A stretch of 28,670 nucleotides of DNA from JALYQB01 sp035640155 (GTDB lineage: Bacteria > Actinomycetota > Actinomycetes > Mycobacteriales > Pseudonocardiaceae). Of the stretch, positions 8,466 to 15,499 are shown piece after piece (positions within the stretch are counted from its first letter, which is position 1; each line of letters opens with the position of its first letter). Below the pieces are notes generated by a model, which saw only the letters and a list, made by a program, of their open reading frames with translations, did not search any database and was not told where the DNA came from. The position numbers and the translations under genes were made by a program. The stretch is taken from positions 1 through 28,670 of the forward strand of contig DASQWR010000006.1 of the NCBI GenBank assembly GCA_035640155.1, written 5' to 3'.

Positions 8466-10355
8466 TCAGCCGGTGGTGAACTCAGCGTCGATGACGTCGT
8501 CCCGGCCCCCGGCTGCCCCTGACCTACCCGGTTGGGCGGAGCCATCGGCGCCGTTGCCGGCCGCAGTAGTAGCGGACAGGCCGTGCAGCATTTGCTGCAG
8601 GTCCGCGGTCAGGGCCCGCACCCGCTCCAGGGGCGCCTGCTCCTTGACCGCCTGGCGGGCATCGGCGACGAGCGTCTCCGCGCGGGCCTTGTCGTGCACG
8701 GCCACTGCGTCACCACGTTCGCTCACCAGCCGCTCGACCTGGTAGGAGGCGGTGTCCAGTTCGTTGCGGGCCTCGATGAGCTGGCGAGCGCGGGCGTCCT
8801 CGGCCTGGTGCCGTTCGGCGTCGGTGACCATCCGCTGCACCTCGGCCTCGTCCAGGGTGCCGCTTTCGGAGATGGTGATGTTCTGCTCGACGCCGGTGTC
8901 CTTGTCCCTGGCCGAGACGTTGAGGATTCCGTTGGCGTCGATGTCGAAGGTGACCTCAATCTGCGGCATGCCACGGGCAGCCGGGCGGATGTTCTCCAAC
9001 CGCACCCGGCCCAGCACCCGGTTGTCGGCCGCTTGTTCCCGCTCACCCTGCAACACCACCACATCCACCGCAGGCTGGTTGTCCTCGGCCGTGGTGAACA
9101 CCTCGGTGCGCCGGGTCGGGATCGTGGTGTTCCGCTCGATGATCTTCGTCATGAGACCGCCGAGGGTTTCCACGCCCAGCGAGAGCGGGGTCACGTCCAG
9201 CAGCAGCACGTCGGAGACCTCGCCTTGGAGCACCGCCGCCTGCACCGCCGCGCCCGCAGCGACCACCTCGTCGGGGTTGACCGACATGTTCGGGTCCTTG
9301 CCGCCGACCAGGCGGCGCACCAGCGCCTGCACCGCCGGGATCCGGGTCGAGCCACCGACCAGGATCACCTCGTCGAGATCGTTGGCGGTGACCTTCCCGT
9401 CGGCCATCGCTTGGCGCACCGGCCCCATGCAGCGCTCCACCAACTCGGCGGTCAGCTGCTCGAAGGTCGCCCGGGTGACCGTCGTCGTCAGGTGCTTGGG
9501 ACCGGAGGCATCCGCGGTGATGAACGGCAGGTTCACCTGGGTCTGCGGCGTGGAGGACAGCTCCACCTTGGCCTTCTCCGCGGCCTCGTAGAGCCGTTGC
9601 AACGCCTGCGGGTCCTTGCGCAGGTCCACCCCGTTGGTCCGCTGGAAGTCCTCGGCGAGGTGGTCAACCAGCCGGCGGTCGAAGTCGTCGCCGCCCAGAT
9701 GGGTGTCCCCTGCGGTGGAGCGGACCTCCACCACGCCCTCGCCCACGTCGAGAATGCTCACATCGAAGGTGCCCCCACCGAGGTCGAACACCAGCACCGT
9801 CTCGTGCTTGTTCTTGTCCAGCCCATACGCCAGCGCCGCCGCGGTCGGCTCGTTGACGATCCGCAGCACCTCCAACCCGGCGATCCGCCCGGCGTCCTTG
9901 GTGGCCTGACGCTGCGCATCGTTGAAATACGCCGGCACCGTGATCACGGCCTGGGTGATCTTCTCCCCGAGGTGCTTGGACGCATCGTCGACGAGCTTGC
10001 GCAGCACCGCCGCCGAGATCTCCTCCGGCGCGTAGGTCTTGCCCCGCACCGAGAACCGCACCGCGTCGTCCGGTCCGGATACCACGTCGTAGGACACCTG
10101 GTCGGCCTCGGTGCCCACCTCGCCGAAGCGGCGGCCGACGAACCGCTTCGCCGAGTAGATCGTGCCCTTGGGGTTCAGCACCGACTGCCGTCGCGCCAGC
10201 TGCCCCACCAGCCGCTCACCAGTGTCGGTGAAGGCCACCACAGAGGGTGTGGTGCGCGAGCCTTCGGCGTTGGTGATCACCGTGGGCTGGCCACCCTCGT
10301 AGACAGCGATCACTGAGTTCGTGGTTCCCAGGTCGATACCCACAGCCCTGGCCAT
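8466..10355 (-). CDS. dnaK: molecular chaperone DnaK (Hsp70)
   Basis: 629 residues, full length. The ATPase domain has GIDLGTTNSVIAV at residues 6-18, FDLGGGTFDVSIL, and VILVGGSTRIPAVQ. The interdomain linker VLLLDVTPLSLG leads to the substrate-binding domain, a helical lid and the usual acidic tail ending in VIDAEFTTG. AGGAGG lies 10 bases before ATG 10355. It is the first gene of the minus-strand operon dnaK-grpE-dnaJ-cbpM-clpB, separated from the upstream hsp20 by a strong terminator hairpin. No HAIR (HspR-type) or CIRCE operator is visible in the 55 bases between the terminator and the start codon, and no convincing promoter could be read. Confidence 0.98.
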   Translation of the reverse strand: MARAVGIDLGTTNSVIAVYEGGQPTVITNAEGSRTTPSVVAFTDTGERLVGQLARRQSVLNPKGTIYSAKRFVGRRFGEVGTEADQVSYDVVSGPDDAVRFSVRGKTYAPEEISAAVLRKLVDDASKHLGEKITQAVITVPAYFNDAQRQATKDAGRIAGLEVLRIVNEPTAAALAYGLDKNKHETVLVFDLGGGTFDVSILDVGEGVVEVRSTAGDTHLGGDDFDRRLVDHLAEDFQRTNGVDLRKDPQALQRLYEAAEKAKVELSSTPQTQVNLPFITADASGPKHLTTTVTRATFEQLTAELVERCMGPVRQAMADGKVTANDLDEVILVGGSTRIPAVQALVRRLVGGKDPNMSVNPDEVVAAGAAVQAAVLQGEVSDVLLLDVTPLSLGVETLGGLMTKIIERNTTIPTRRTEVFTTAEDNQPAVDVVVLQGEREQAADNRVLGRVRLENIRPAARGMPQIEVTFDIDANGILNVSARDKDTGVEQNITISESGTLDEAEVQRMVTDAERHQAEDARARQLIEARNELDTASYQVERLVSERGDAVAVHDKARAETLVADARQAVKEQAPLERVRALTADLQQMLHGLSATTAAGNGADGSAQPGRSGAAGGRDDVIDAEFTTG

Positions 10356-10410
10356 CTGCTCGTCCCCTCCTACTCCACGCCTGCTCGCCAGTCGGGATAC
10401 CCAACGCCGC

Positions 10411-10459
10411 GAAAGAAGAAACAGGCGGGAGACGCACCGGGTGACGGCGTCCCCCGCCT
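10411..10459 (-). terminator. intrinsic terminator behind hsp20, ahead of dnaK
   Basis: Plus-strand arms 10423-10435 and 10447-10459 form a 13-bp stem around an 11-base loop. Read as minus-strand RNA all 13 pairs form, one of them a G-U wobble. On that strand the stem is followed directly by GTTTCTTCTTTC, a T-rich tract. It lies 45 bases after the hsp20 stop and before dnaK, so the two should be separate transcription units. Confidence 0.8.
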
Positions 10460-10503
10460 CTGACCCTCGATGCTGGCCCTGTCACCGAGCCGCAGGTGCC
10501 CCA

Positions 10504-10998
10504 TCAGCTGCTGATCGGGATCCTGCGCGGGCGCGACTGTTCGTTCTTGGGTACCCGCACCGTCAGCACCCCGTCCGATAGAGAGGCCGTGACCTGGTCC
10601 TGCTCCACGTCGGCGGGCAGGCTCACCCGGTAGTCGAACCGTCCTACCAGTCGGGTGCGGGTCCGCAGGAACCCGACCCGTTCCCGCTCCTTGACCTCAC
10701 CGGTGACGGTCAGCTCACCGCCGCCGAACTCCACCGACACATCGTCCCGCTTGACCCCGGGCAGCTCGAGCTCGACCACGTAGGCGTCGGTCGTCTCCTC
10801 CACATCCGCGGCCGGGCGCCACCCGTCGCCAGGACGCTCCGCGTCCCCGAACGCCTGGGACAACAGCCGACCCATCCGCTCGTGGAGCTCGGTGAACTCC
10901 GTCCACGGCGACCAGCGGCCCGCCAGCGGGCTCGCCCCCCGAGCGGACTGGTCCTTCTGCTCTACCGCGTGGTTGCGGTGCAGCACCGGAAGCGCCAT
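10504..10998 (-). CDS. small heat-shock protein (Hsp20), first copy
   Basis: 164 residues from ATG 10998, chosen because a textbook AAGGAGG stands just upstream; the frame could extend to 11211 but that part has no family character. The alpha-crystallin domain spans about 62-155, with ADVEETTDAYVVELELPGV, the strand ELTVTGEVKERE and SLSDGVLTVRVPK containing the conserved GVL turn. A C-terminal RRIPISS tail supplies the I-x-I motif used in oligomer assembly. As an ATP-independent holdase it would keep unfolding proteins accessible to the DnaK/ClpB set encoded next to it. The long leader carries a perfect 22-bp palindrome. Confidence 0.95.
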   Translation of the reverse strand: MALPVLHRNHAVEQKDQSARGASPLAGRWSPWTEFTELHERMGRLLSQAFGDAERPGDGWRPAADVEETTDAYVVELELPGVKRDDVSVEFGGGELTVTGEVKERERVGFLRTRTRLVGRFDYRVSLPADVEQDQVTASLSDGVLTVRVPKNEQSRPRRIPISS

Positions 10999-11052
10999 GG
11001 TTACCTCCTTGATCCTTCTCGTGCTTCTCTCCACCCCGGATCTCCTGCAGGG

Positions 11053-11074
11053 CTGCGGGGGCCGGCCCCCGCAG
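11053..11074. repeat. perfect 22-bp GC palindrome in the hsp20 leader
   Basis: The half-site CTGCGGGGGCC is followed immediately by its exact reverse complement, with no spacer. It lies 55 bases before the start codon of the first hsp20. It could be a dimeric protein site, a hairpin controlling the hsp20 mRNA, or a terminator-like structure after the second hsp20. It has no T-tract, which argues against a simple terminator. Confidence 0.75.
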
Positions 11075-11153
11075 CGCCAGCGCCAGCCCGGTGGTTCTGC
11101 CGGGCTCGGACCCACACCGTGCTGACCGATGATCGACAGGTCACCCCGCGCCA

Positions 11154-11174
11154 CGGCTCCTTCCTCCGGAGCCG
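11154..11174 (-). other. small hairpin between the two hsp20 genes
   Basis: Arms CGGCTCC (11154-11160) and GGAGCCG (11168-11174) enclose a 7-base loop. It lies about 90 bases after the stop of the second hsp20. No T-run follows on the minus strand, so it is only a possible weak terminator or mRNA 3' structure. Confidence 0.35.
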
Positions 11175-11261
11175 GCGCCACCGCGGCCAGCACAGGTGAG
11201 CCCGGCCTCAACCCCGATCCGGCGCACCCCCGCGGTCCACGGCCATGGATCCGGATGGCGA

Positions 11262-11693
11262 TCAGCCGGTGAGCTGCTTGGCGTTGCCCGCGCTGACCTC
11301 GATCTTGCGGGGCTTGGCCTGCTCGGCCACCGGGATCCGCAGGGTCAGCACACCAGCCTCGTAGTGCGCCTCGATCCGCTCGGTGTCCAACGTCTCGGCG
11401 AGGAACAGCTGCCGGGAGAACGCCCCATACGGTCGCTCGGCCACCAGCGTCTCCACATGCTCGCCGTCCGCGGTGGGTCGCCGCTCAGCCTGGACGGTGA
11501 GCACGTTGCGCTCCACGTTCAGATCGATCGACGCCGGATCCACCCCGGGCAGATCGAAGTGCACCACGAACTCCTCCCCGGAGCGGTAGGCCTCCATCGG
11601 CATCACCGCCGGGCGTGACCAGGTGCCCTGCTGGCCGAAGACCTGCTGGGTCAGCCGGTCCAGCTCCCGGAACGGGTCGGTACGCATCAGCAT
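11262..11693 (-). CDS. small heat-shock protein (Hsp20), second copy
   Basis: 143 residues, starting MLMRTDPFRELDRLTQQVFG. ATG 11693 is chosen because AAGGAGG lies 8 bases upstream. The alpha-crystallin domain (about 35-130) includes EEFVVHFDLPGVDPASIDLN, the strand VLTVQAERR and AHYEAGVLTLRIPVAEQ with the conserved GVL turn. Then comes KPRKIEV, an I-x-V-type C-terminal contact. This is the classical actinobacterial Hsp18-like length, while the other copy has a longer N-terminal arm. The two differ clearly in sequence, so this is not a recent duplication. It has its own strong promoter. Confidence 0.95.
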   Translation of the reverse strand: MLMRTDPFRELDRLTQQVFGQQGTWSRPAVMPMEAYRSGEEFVVHFDLPGVDPASIDLNVERNVLTVQAERRPTADGEHVETLVAERPYGAFSRQLFLAETLDTERIEAHYEAGVLTLRIPVAEQAKPRKIEVSAGNAKQLTG

Positions 11694-11763
11694 TGTCATC
11701 GCCTCCTTCGACCAGTGTTGCTCGCTGCCCCAGCGCTCCACCGAGGCAACCCTTGCAACGCTC

Positions 11764-11793
11764 AATATAGGTTTGTTGTTCCCAGGAAGTCAA
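11764..11793 (-). promoter_or_regulatory. sigma70-type promoter of the second hsp20
   Basis: On the minus strand TTGACT (plus 11788-11793) and TATATT (plus 11764-11769) are separated by 18 bases, about 70 bases before the start codon. It is strikingly AT-rich for this window. The -35 lies in CTTGACT, which differs by one base from a HAIR half-site (CTTGAGT) of the HspR repressor. No matching second half-site is seen, so HspR control is only a possibility. Confidence 0.7.
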
Positions 11794-11952
11794 GACTGGG
11801 ACCGAGAGTGGTGCTGGCACCTGAGCTGGGCCCAGTGACCGCCGTCCATCGATGTCCCACTGAGCCGGTCCGCGTCGGCCGTCTGCAGGGGGCTCGACAC
11901 TCCTCGCCCAGGCGGGCGAAGTCTGCCGGCGGCGACGTGACGGGCGGTTGGT

Positions 11953-12456
11953 TCAGGCTGGCCAGCGCCGACCGCGAGTGTCGATCATCGTGACGTCATC
12001 GGGCATGCCGCCGCCGATCAGCGGCGCGGCCAGTGCCGGGTTCACGCCGATCAAGCTGACGGGTACCTGAGGGCCGAGGACCCGGCGGAGCAGGCCAGCG
12101 AGGAAGACCAGTTCCGCGCAACACGCCGTCGTCGGAACATCGGAGAGATCGACGAGCAGTTCCGTGTAACCTCCTCCACCTTCTGCCCCCGGACGCTCGG
12201 ACTCGAGGAACATCCGGCGGGCGGCAGCGACCAGGGACGGGATGTGCCGGTGCAGTGCGCGGGCGTGCTCGCCGGTGAGGCGCAGCCGAACGGACTGGCC
12301 CTGTGGCTGGCCAGAGCTGCCCGACGGTTCGGTGGTCGAATCTGCGGTTGCCGGTGAGCTGTCCGGTGTAGGCGCAGAGAGGACGGGTTCGCCCAGGACG
12401 AAGCCGCCGCCAGGCTGCCGAGCAGGGCAAGTCGGACCCCGTCTCCTGCGGGGCAC
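11953..12456 (-). CDS. STAS-like domain protein
   Basis: Up to 167 residues; the GTG start at 12456 is the longest option and the Pro/Ser-rich first 55 residues may not all be real. The C-terminal 110 residues look like a STAS domain (anti-sigma-factor antagonist fold): LLVDLSDVPTTACCAELVFL, then LLRRVLGPQVPVSLIGVNPA and a final GGGMPDDVTMIDTRG. In regulatory STAS proteins the second strand ends in Asp-Ser, whose Ser is phosphorylated. Here that spot reads Ala-Cys, so normal phospho-switching is unlikely. Its place between the heat-shock genes and a general-stress remnant suggests a stress role (inference). Confidence 0.6.
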   Translation of the reverse strand: MPRRRRGPTCPARQPGGGFVLGEPVLSAPTPDSSPATADSTTEPSGSSGQPQGQSVRLRLTGEHARALHRHIPSLVAAARRMFLESERPGAEGGGGYTELLVDLSDVPTTACCAELVFLAGLLRRVLGPQVPVSLIGVNPALAAPLIGGGMPDDVTMIDTRGRRWPA

Positions 12457-12494
12457 GCCCTGATGCCCGCGACGTGGGTCACCGGGACCAGCAG

Positions 12495-12701
12495 TCAGCT
12501 GGTAGGACTGCGCAGGGCCAGCTTGCCGAGCAGGTCACGAGCCTTCTCCGCGTGCCGCGGCTGGCACAGCACGTCGTAGCGCCCGGCGACGATCTGGCTG
12601 GCAGACGTGAAGTCACGCCGGCCCCGGGTGGCACCGTAGCCCACCGCGGCGAAGACCACACCGAACACCAGACCGCTGACCAGCCCGACCATGATCGGCA
12701 C
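12495..12701 (-). pseudogene. general stress protein, C-terminal remnant
   Basis: 68 codons read as a glycine-zipper membrane segment (VGLVSGLVFGVVFAAVGYGA) followed by RRDFTSASQIVAGRYDVLC and a final RHAEKARDLLGKLAL. This is the end of the actinobacterial general stress protein family, which has about 150-170 residues starting with a SFD.Y.EAQ.AVD domain. That N-terminal domain is absent: upstream of 12701 the sequence has no family character. The GTG at the ORF start is probably not a real start. It is a deletion remnant, with its break near 12700. Confidence 0.6.
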
Positions 12702-12776
12702 CCACGAGCTCAGCGAGGCATTGTTTCGCTACCGGTGCTATGGCTGGCGCCGGTTGCGGGAGTTGGATGAGGCCCC

Positions 12777-13589
12777 TCAGGTGATGGCGCAGAGGATCTC
12801 GGCGTTGAGCACGGCGAACCAGCCGCCGTCCTGGCGGGCCCAGTGTCGCCAGCCGTCGGCAAGGTCGTCCAGTTCCTGCTGGCTCGCGAAGCCCCGCCCC
12901 AGGGCGTGCTCAGCGAGGGCAGAGCGGGTGATGCGCTCGGCCCACAGTCCGCCCCACCAGTCCCGCGCCTCGCGGGTGGCGTAGCACCACACCGTCGCGG
13001 TGCAGGTGACGTCTCGGTAGCCGGCGCCGTGGGCCCAGGACAGCAGGCGCCGGCCAGCGTCGGGCTCGGCGCCGTTGCTGCGCGCAACCTGTCGGTACAG
13101 CTCGAGCCACCGGTCCAGGCGCCGGTCCGCCGGGTACCAGGTCATCGCCTGGTAGTCGGCATCGCGGGCGGCGACGTAACCACTCGGCTTACATACGCGG
13201 CGCATCTCGGCGAGGGCGGCGACCGGGTCGCTGAGGTGCTGCAGGACCTGGTGGGCGTGCACGATGTCGAAGCTGGCGCCGGGGTAGTCCAGGCGGTAGG
13301 CGTCGCCGACCTCGAACCTGACGTTGTCGACGCCTTGATCAGCCGCGGCTGCGCGGGCTTCCCGGAGCGGCTGCTGCTCCCGGTCCACGCCCACCACTTG
13401 CCCTGGTGCCACCCGACGGGCCAGGTCGACGGTGATCGTCCCGGGGCCGCAGCCGAGGTCGAGCAGGCGCTGTCCGGATCGCAGGCAAGGCAGCAGGTAC
13501 CCGGCGGAGTTCTCCGCGGTCCGCCACCGATGCGAGCGCAGCACGCTGGCGTGATGGCCGTGGATGTAGGTGTCAGCGGGAGTCGGCAC
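12777..13589 (-). CDS. SAM-dependent class I methyltransferase
   Basis: 270 residues if started at GTG 13589, which has GGGAGG 8-9 bases upstream; GTG 13595 is an alternative. The frame stays open further up, but that part is the shifted soxR frame. Motif I is LLDLGCGPGTITVDLA; motif II has VVGVDREQQ; then FEVGDAYRLDYPGASFDIVH and VLQHLSDPVAALAEMRRVCK, all typical of UbiE-type small-molecule methyltransferases. The N-terminus YIHGHHASVLRSHRWRTAEN is characteristic of a subgroup often found beside SoxR-like regulators (from memory). It overlaps the end of soxR by 17 bases and is last in the putative SoxR operon. Substrate unknown. Confidence 0.88.
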   Translation of the reverse strand: MPTPADTYIHGHHASVLRSHRWRTAENSAGYLLPCLRSGQRLLDLGCGPGTITVDLARRVAPGQVVGVDREQQPLREARAAAADQGVDNVRFEVGDAYRLDYPGASFDIVHAHQVLQHLSDPVAALAEMRRVCKPSGYVAARDADYQAMTWYPADRRLDRWLELYRQVARSNGAEPDAGRRLLSWAHGAGYRDVTCTATVWCYATREARDWWGGLWAERITRSALAEHALGRGFASQQELDDLADGWRHWARQDGGWFAVLNAEILCAIT

Positions 13590-14091
13590 CTCCACATCCT
13601 CCCGCCCCGCCCTGGCACTGCGCGCCTTCGCGATCCTGTCCGAGCAGCCGTCGAGGGCCGGGGCCGTGCTTGCCGAGCTCATCGAAGGGGTTGGCCAGCT
13701 TGCAGCGGTCGATCGACAGGCACCCGCACCCGACGCAGTCGGTGAAGTCGTCCCGCAGCTGCTGGAGTTGGCGCATCCGCTGGTCCAAGGTGTCCTGCCA
13801 GCATTGGGATATCCGCTGCCAGTCCCGTCGAGTGGGGGTGCGGTTGTCGGGGAGCAGGCGAGGACGGCGGCGACGTCGCCCAGCGGGATGCCGACCCGCA
13901 CTGCGATGCGGATGAACGCCACCCGGCGCAGCGTGTTTCCGCTGGTAACGGCGCTGGTTGCCCGAAGTGCGCCGGCTGCTGATCAAGCCTTGCCGCTCGT
14001 AGAAGTGCAGTGCTGAGATGGACACGCCGCTGCGGGCAGCGAGCTGCCCGACGGTCAGCTCCCCGTGGGTCATACGGGATTCGTTCATCAT
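13573..14091 (-). pseudogene. soxR: redox-sensing regulator SoxR with two compensating frameshifts
   Basis: The N-terminus is a MerR helix-turn-helix (LTVGQLAARSGVSISALHFY, then RTSGNQRRY). The C-terminus carries the [2Fe-2S] cluster ligands in CVGCGCLSIDRC (C-x2-C-x-C-x5-C). Between them about 27 codons are out of frame. The expected LRRVAFIRIAVRVGIPLGDV appears in the neighbouring frame (about 13855-13937), then the original frame resumes at NRTPTRRDWQ. One extra A (TTT at plus 13936-13938) and one missing base near 13855 explain this. As written, the dimer-helix region would be scrambled. SoxR is oxidised by redox-cycling compounds and then activates target promoters. No clear Shine-Dalgarno is seen; ATG 14091 or ATG 14073 could start it. 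Confidence 0.85.
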
Positions 14092-14112
14092 CGTGACGCT
14101 TCGCGAGCGGGT

Positions 14113-14655
14113 TCAGGCGACGTAGGGTCGGGTTGCCCTGGCTTCCCGCAGCGCCCAGGCCCACCAGGTCAGCTGGCCGAGCAGGACGTCCGCGGCGGCG
14201 TTGACCCCGGCTGGGTCGCGAGGCGTTCCGTGCTCGTCGAACTGCTCCCGGGCAAAGTGAAAGCTCACCGTGTTCCGGATGGTAGCGGTGTGCAGCTCGG
14301 CGAACACGATCCGCAGTGGCTCGACCGCGCGCAGCCCACCGGACATGCCGCCGTAGCTGACGAAACCGACCGGTTTGGCCCGCCACCCCCCGCCGACGCT
14401 GTCGATCGCGTGCTTGAGCGGCCCGGGGTAGCTGTGGTTGTACTCAGGGGTGACCACGACGAAGGCGTCGGCGGCGGCGATCCGGTCGGCGAAGGACGCG
14501 CTGGGGATTGTGGTGTCGGCGAGGTCGATGACATCAACGGTCACGTCGGCGCGCTGCTTGGCCTGACCGACGAACCAGTCGGCCACCACGGGCCCGAACC
14601 GGCCCTCGCGGACGCTGCCCACGATCACCGCGAGCTGGAAACGGTCTCCGGACAT
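14113..14655 (-). CDS. NAD(P)H-dependent FMN reductase
   Basis: 180 residues, start ATG 14655 with GGGAGA 7 bases upstream. This is a flavodoxin-like fold of the NADPH-dependent FMN reductase family. The phosphate-binding loop is IVGSVREGRFG near the N-terminus, followed by the flavin-binding VVVTPEYNHSYPGPLKHAID and VGFVSYGGMSGG. Such enzymes reduce flavins, quinones or azo compounds with NAD(P)H. It sits between the MFS gene (51 bases upstream) and soxR (21 bases downstream) on one strand. A role in handling redox-cycling quinones under SoxR control fits (inference). The frame is intact, unlike its two neighbours. Confidence 0.93.
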   Translation of the reverse strand: MSGDRFQLAVIVGSVREGRFGPVVADWFVGQAKQRADVTVDVIDLADTTIPSASFADRIAAADAFVVVTPEYNHSYPGPLKHAIDSVGGGWRAKPVGFVSYGGMSGGLRAVEPLRIVFAELHTATIRNTVSFHFAREQFDEHGTPRDPAGVNAAADVLLGQLTWWAWALREARATRPYVA

Positions 14656-14706
14656 CAGGTGTTCTCCCAGTCGAGTGGACGCTGCCGCGTGGGTCGCGGC
14701 GAGCTG

Positions 14707-15309
14707 CTAGTGGACGATCGGCGCACCGGCGCGCGCGGTCGCGTCCTGCCCGGCGGCCACGAGCAGGGTGAGGAGGCCGGCGCGGAAACCGGTGACGCCC
14801 CCGCCGGCCATGGTCCAGGACAGGGCGGCCACGGCGGGACCGACAGTCATGGCGATGGTGCGGACCGTCATGCCGATGCCTCCAGCCGTGCCGGCTATGC
14901 CGCCGATCGTCATGATCGTGATGATGTAACCGATGGCGCGCCCGCGCTGTTCCTCGCGCACGCTGCCGATGACGATGGGCATGTAGACGGCCACGATCAA
15001 CCCGGCGGCCATCCCCTGCAGCACGCGGGCGATCAGGAGCACCCCGAATGTCGGGGCGAGCGCCTCCAGATGCTCGCCACCCCCACGCCGAGCATCGAGA
15101 GGGTGAAGCGTGGAGCGCACGTCGGCGCCGTCGGCCCACCGGCCCCCGGGCACTGCGATGGACGCCATCGGCAGCGCGTAGGCGAGCAGCACCCACGCCG
15201 TCGCGGCGGGGCCGACGCCCAGCTCCGCACCCAGGCCGATCCCCTCGCCTCTGGTGTCGAGCCATGCCGACGGTCTCGACCGGCGACACCACGAGACATA
15301 AGAGCTCAA
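14707..15309 (-). pseudogene. MFS drug exporter, damaged
   Basis: A recognisable 14-TM-type MFS segment: AELGVGPAATAWVLLAYALP, then VLLIARVLQGMAAG and IVIGSVREEQRGRAIGYIIT. Several lesions are visible. The first transmembrane helix is missing between an N-terminal MSPVETVG-like start (about 15280) and AELGVG. A run of about 14 codons (TLSMLGVGVASI in another frame) is displaced by one extra base near 15108 and one missing near 15069. After TVGPAVAAL the frame jumps to a tail of uncertain origin, leaving only about 200 codons of the usual 450-500. The protein is very unlikely to transport. It is directly behind the MerR-type promoter at 15296-15326. Confidence 0.75.
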
Positions 15310-15326
15310 CCAAAAGTTGAGGTCAA
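15296..15326 (-). promoter_or_regulatory. MerR/SoxR-type promoter with 19-bp spacer and operator
   Basis: Minus-strand -35 TTGACC (plus 15321-15326) and -10 TTATGT (plus 15296-15301) are 19 bases apart, the over-long spacing that MerR-family activators correct by untwisting DNA. The spacer holds the inverted repeat CTCAAC-CAAAA-GTTGAG (15305-15321), centred between the two boxes. Sites of this CCTCAA/TTGAGG type are known for SoxR in actinobacteria. It reads into the MFS-FMN reductase-soxR-methyltransferase genes. Confidence 0.75.
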
Positions 15327-15499
15327 GTCGCGGTCACCGCTCAGCTGCGCCGGCTCGGGACATCGACTCCTGGCGAACAGCGTCAGCGTCCCGCCATGGG
15401 GCGGACCTCAGCGAAGCGCCGACCACGAGTCGCTCCCGCCCCCGTGTAGCCCCCGAGCAGATGCCTGCATCGACCTCTCGGCCCTCTCGTCCTGGCTGA

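Noticed and set aside
8532..10316. 594-residue open frame opposite dnaK
   Set aside because: Antisense frame of dnaK; composition rich in His/Arg/Gly/Val and no recognisable motif.
10356..10422. HAIR or CIRCE operator before dnaK
   Set aside because: Neither the CTTGAGT/ACTCAAG pair nor the CIRCE repeat is present.
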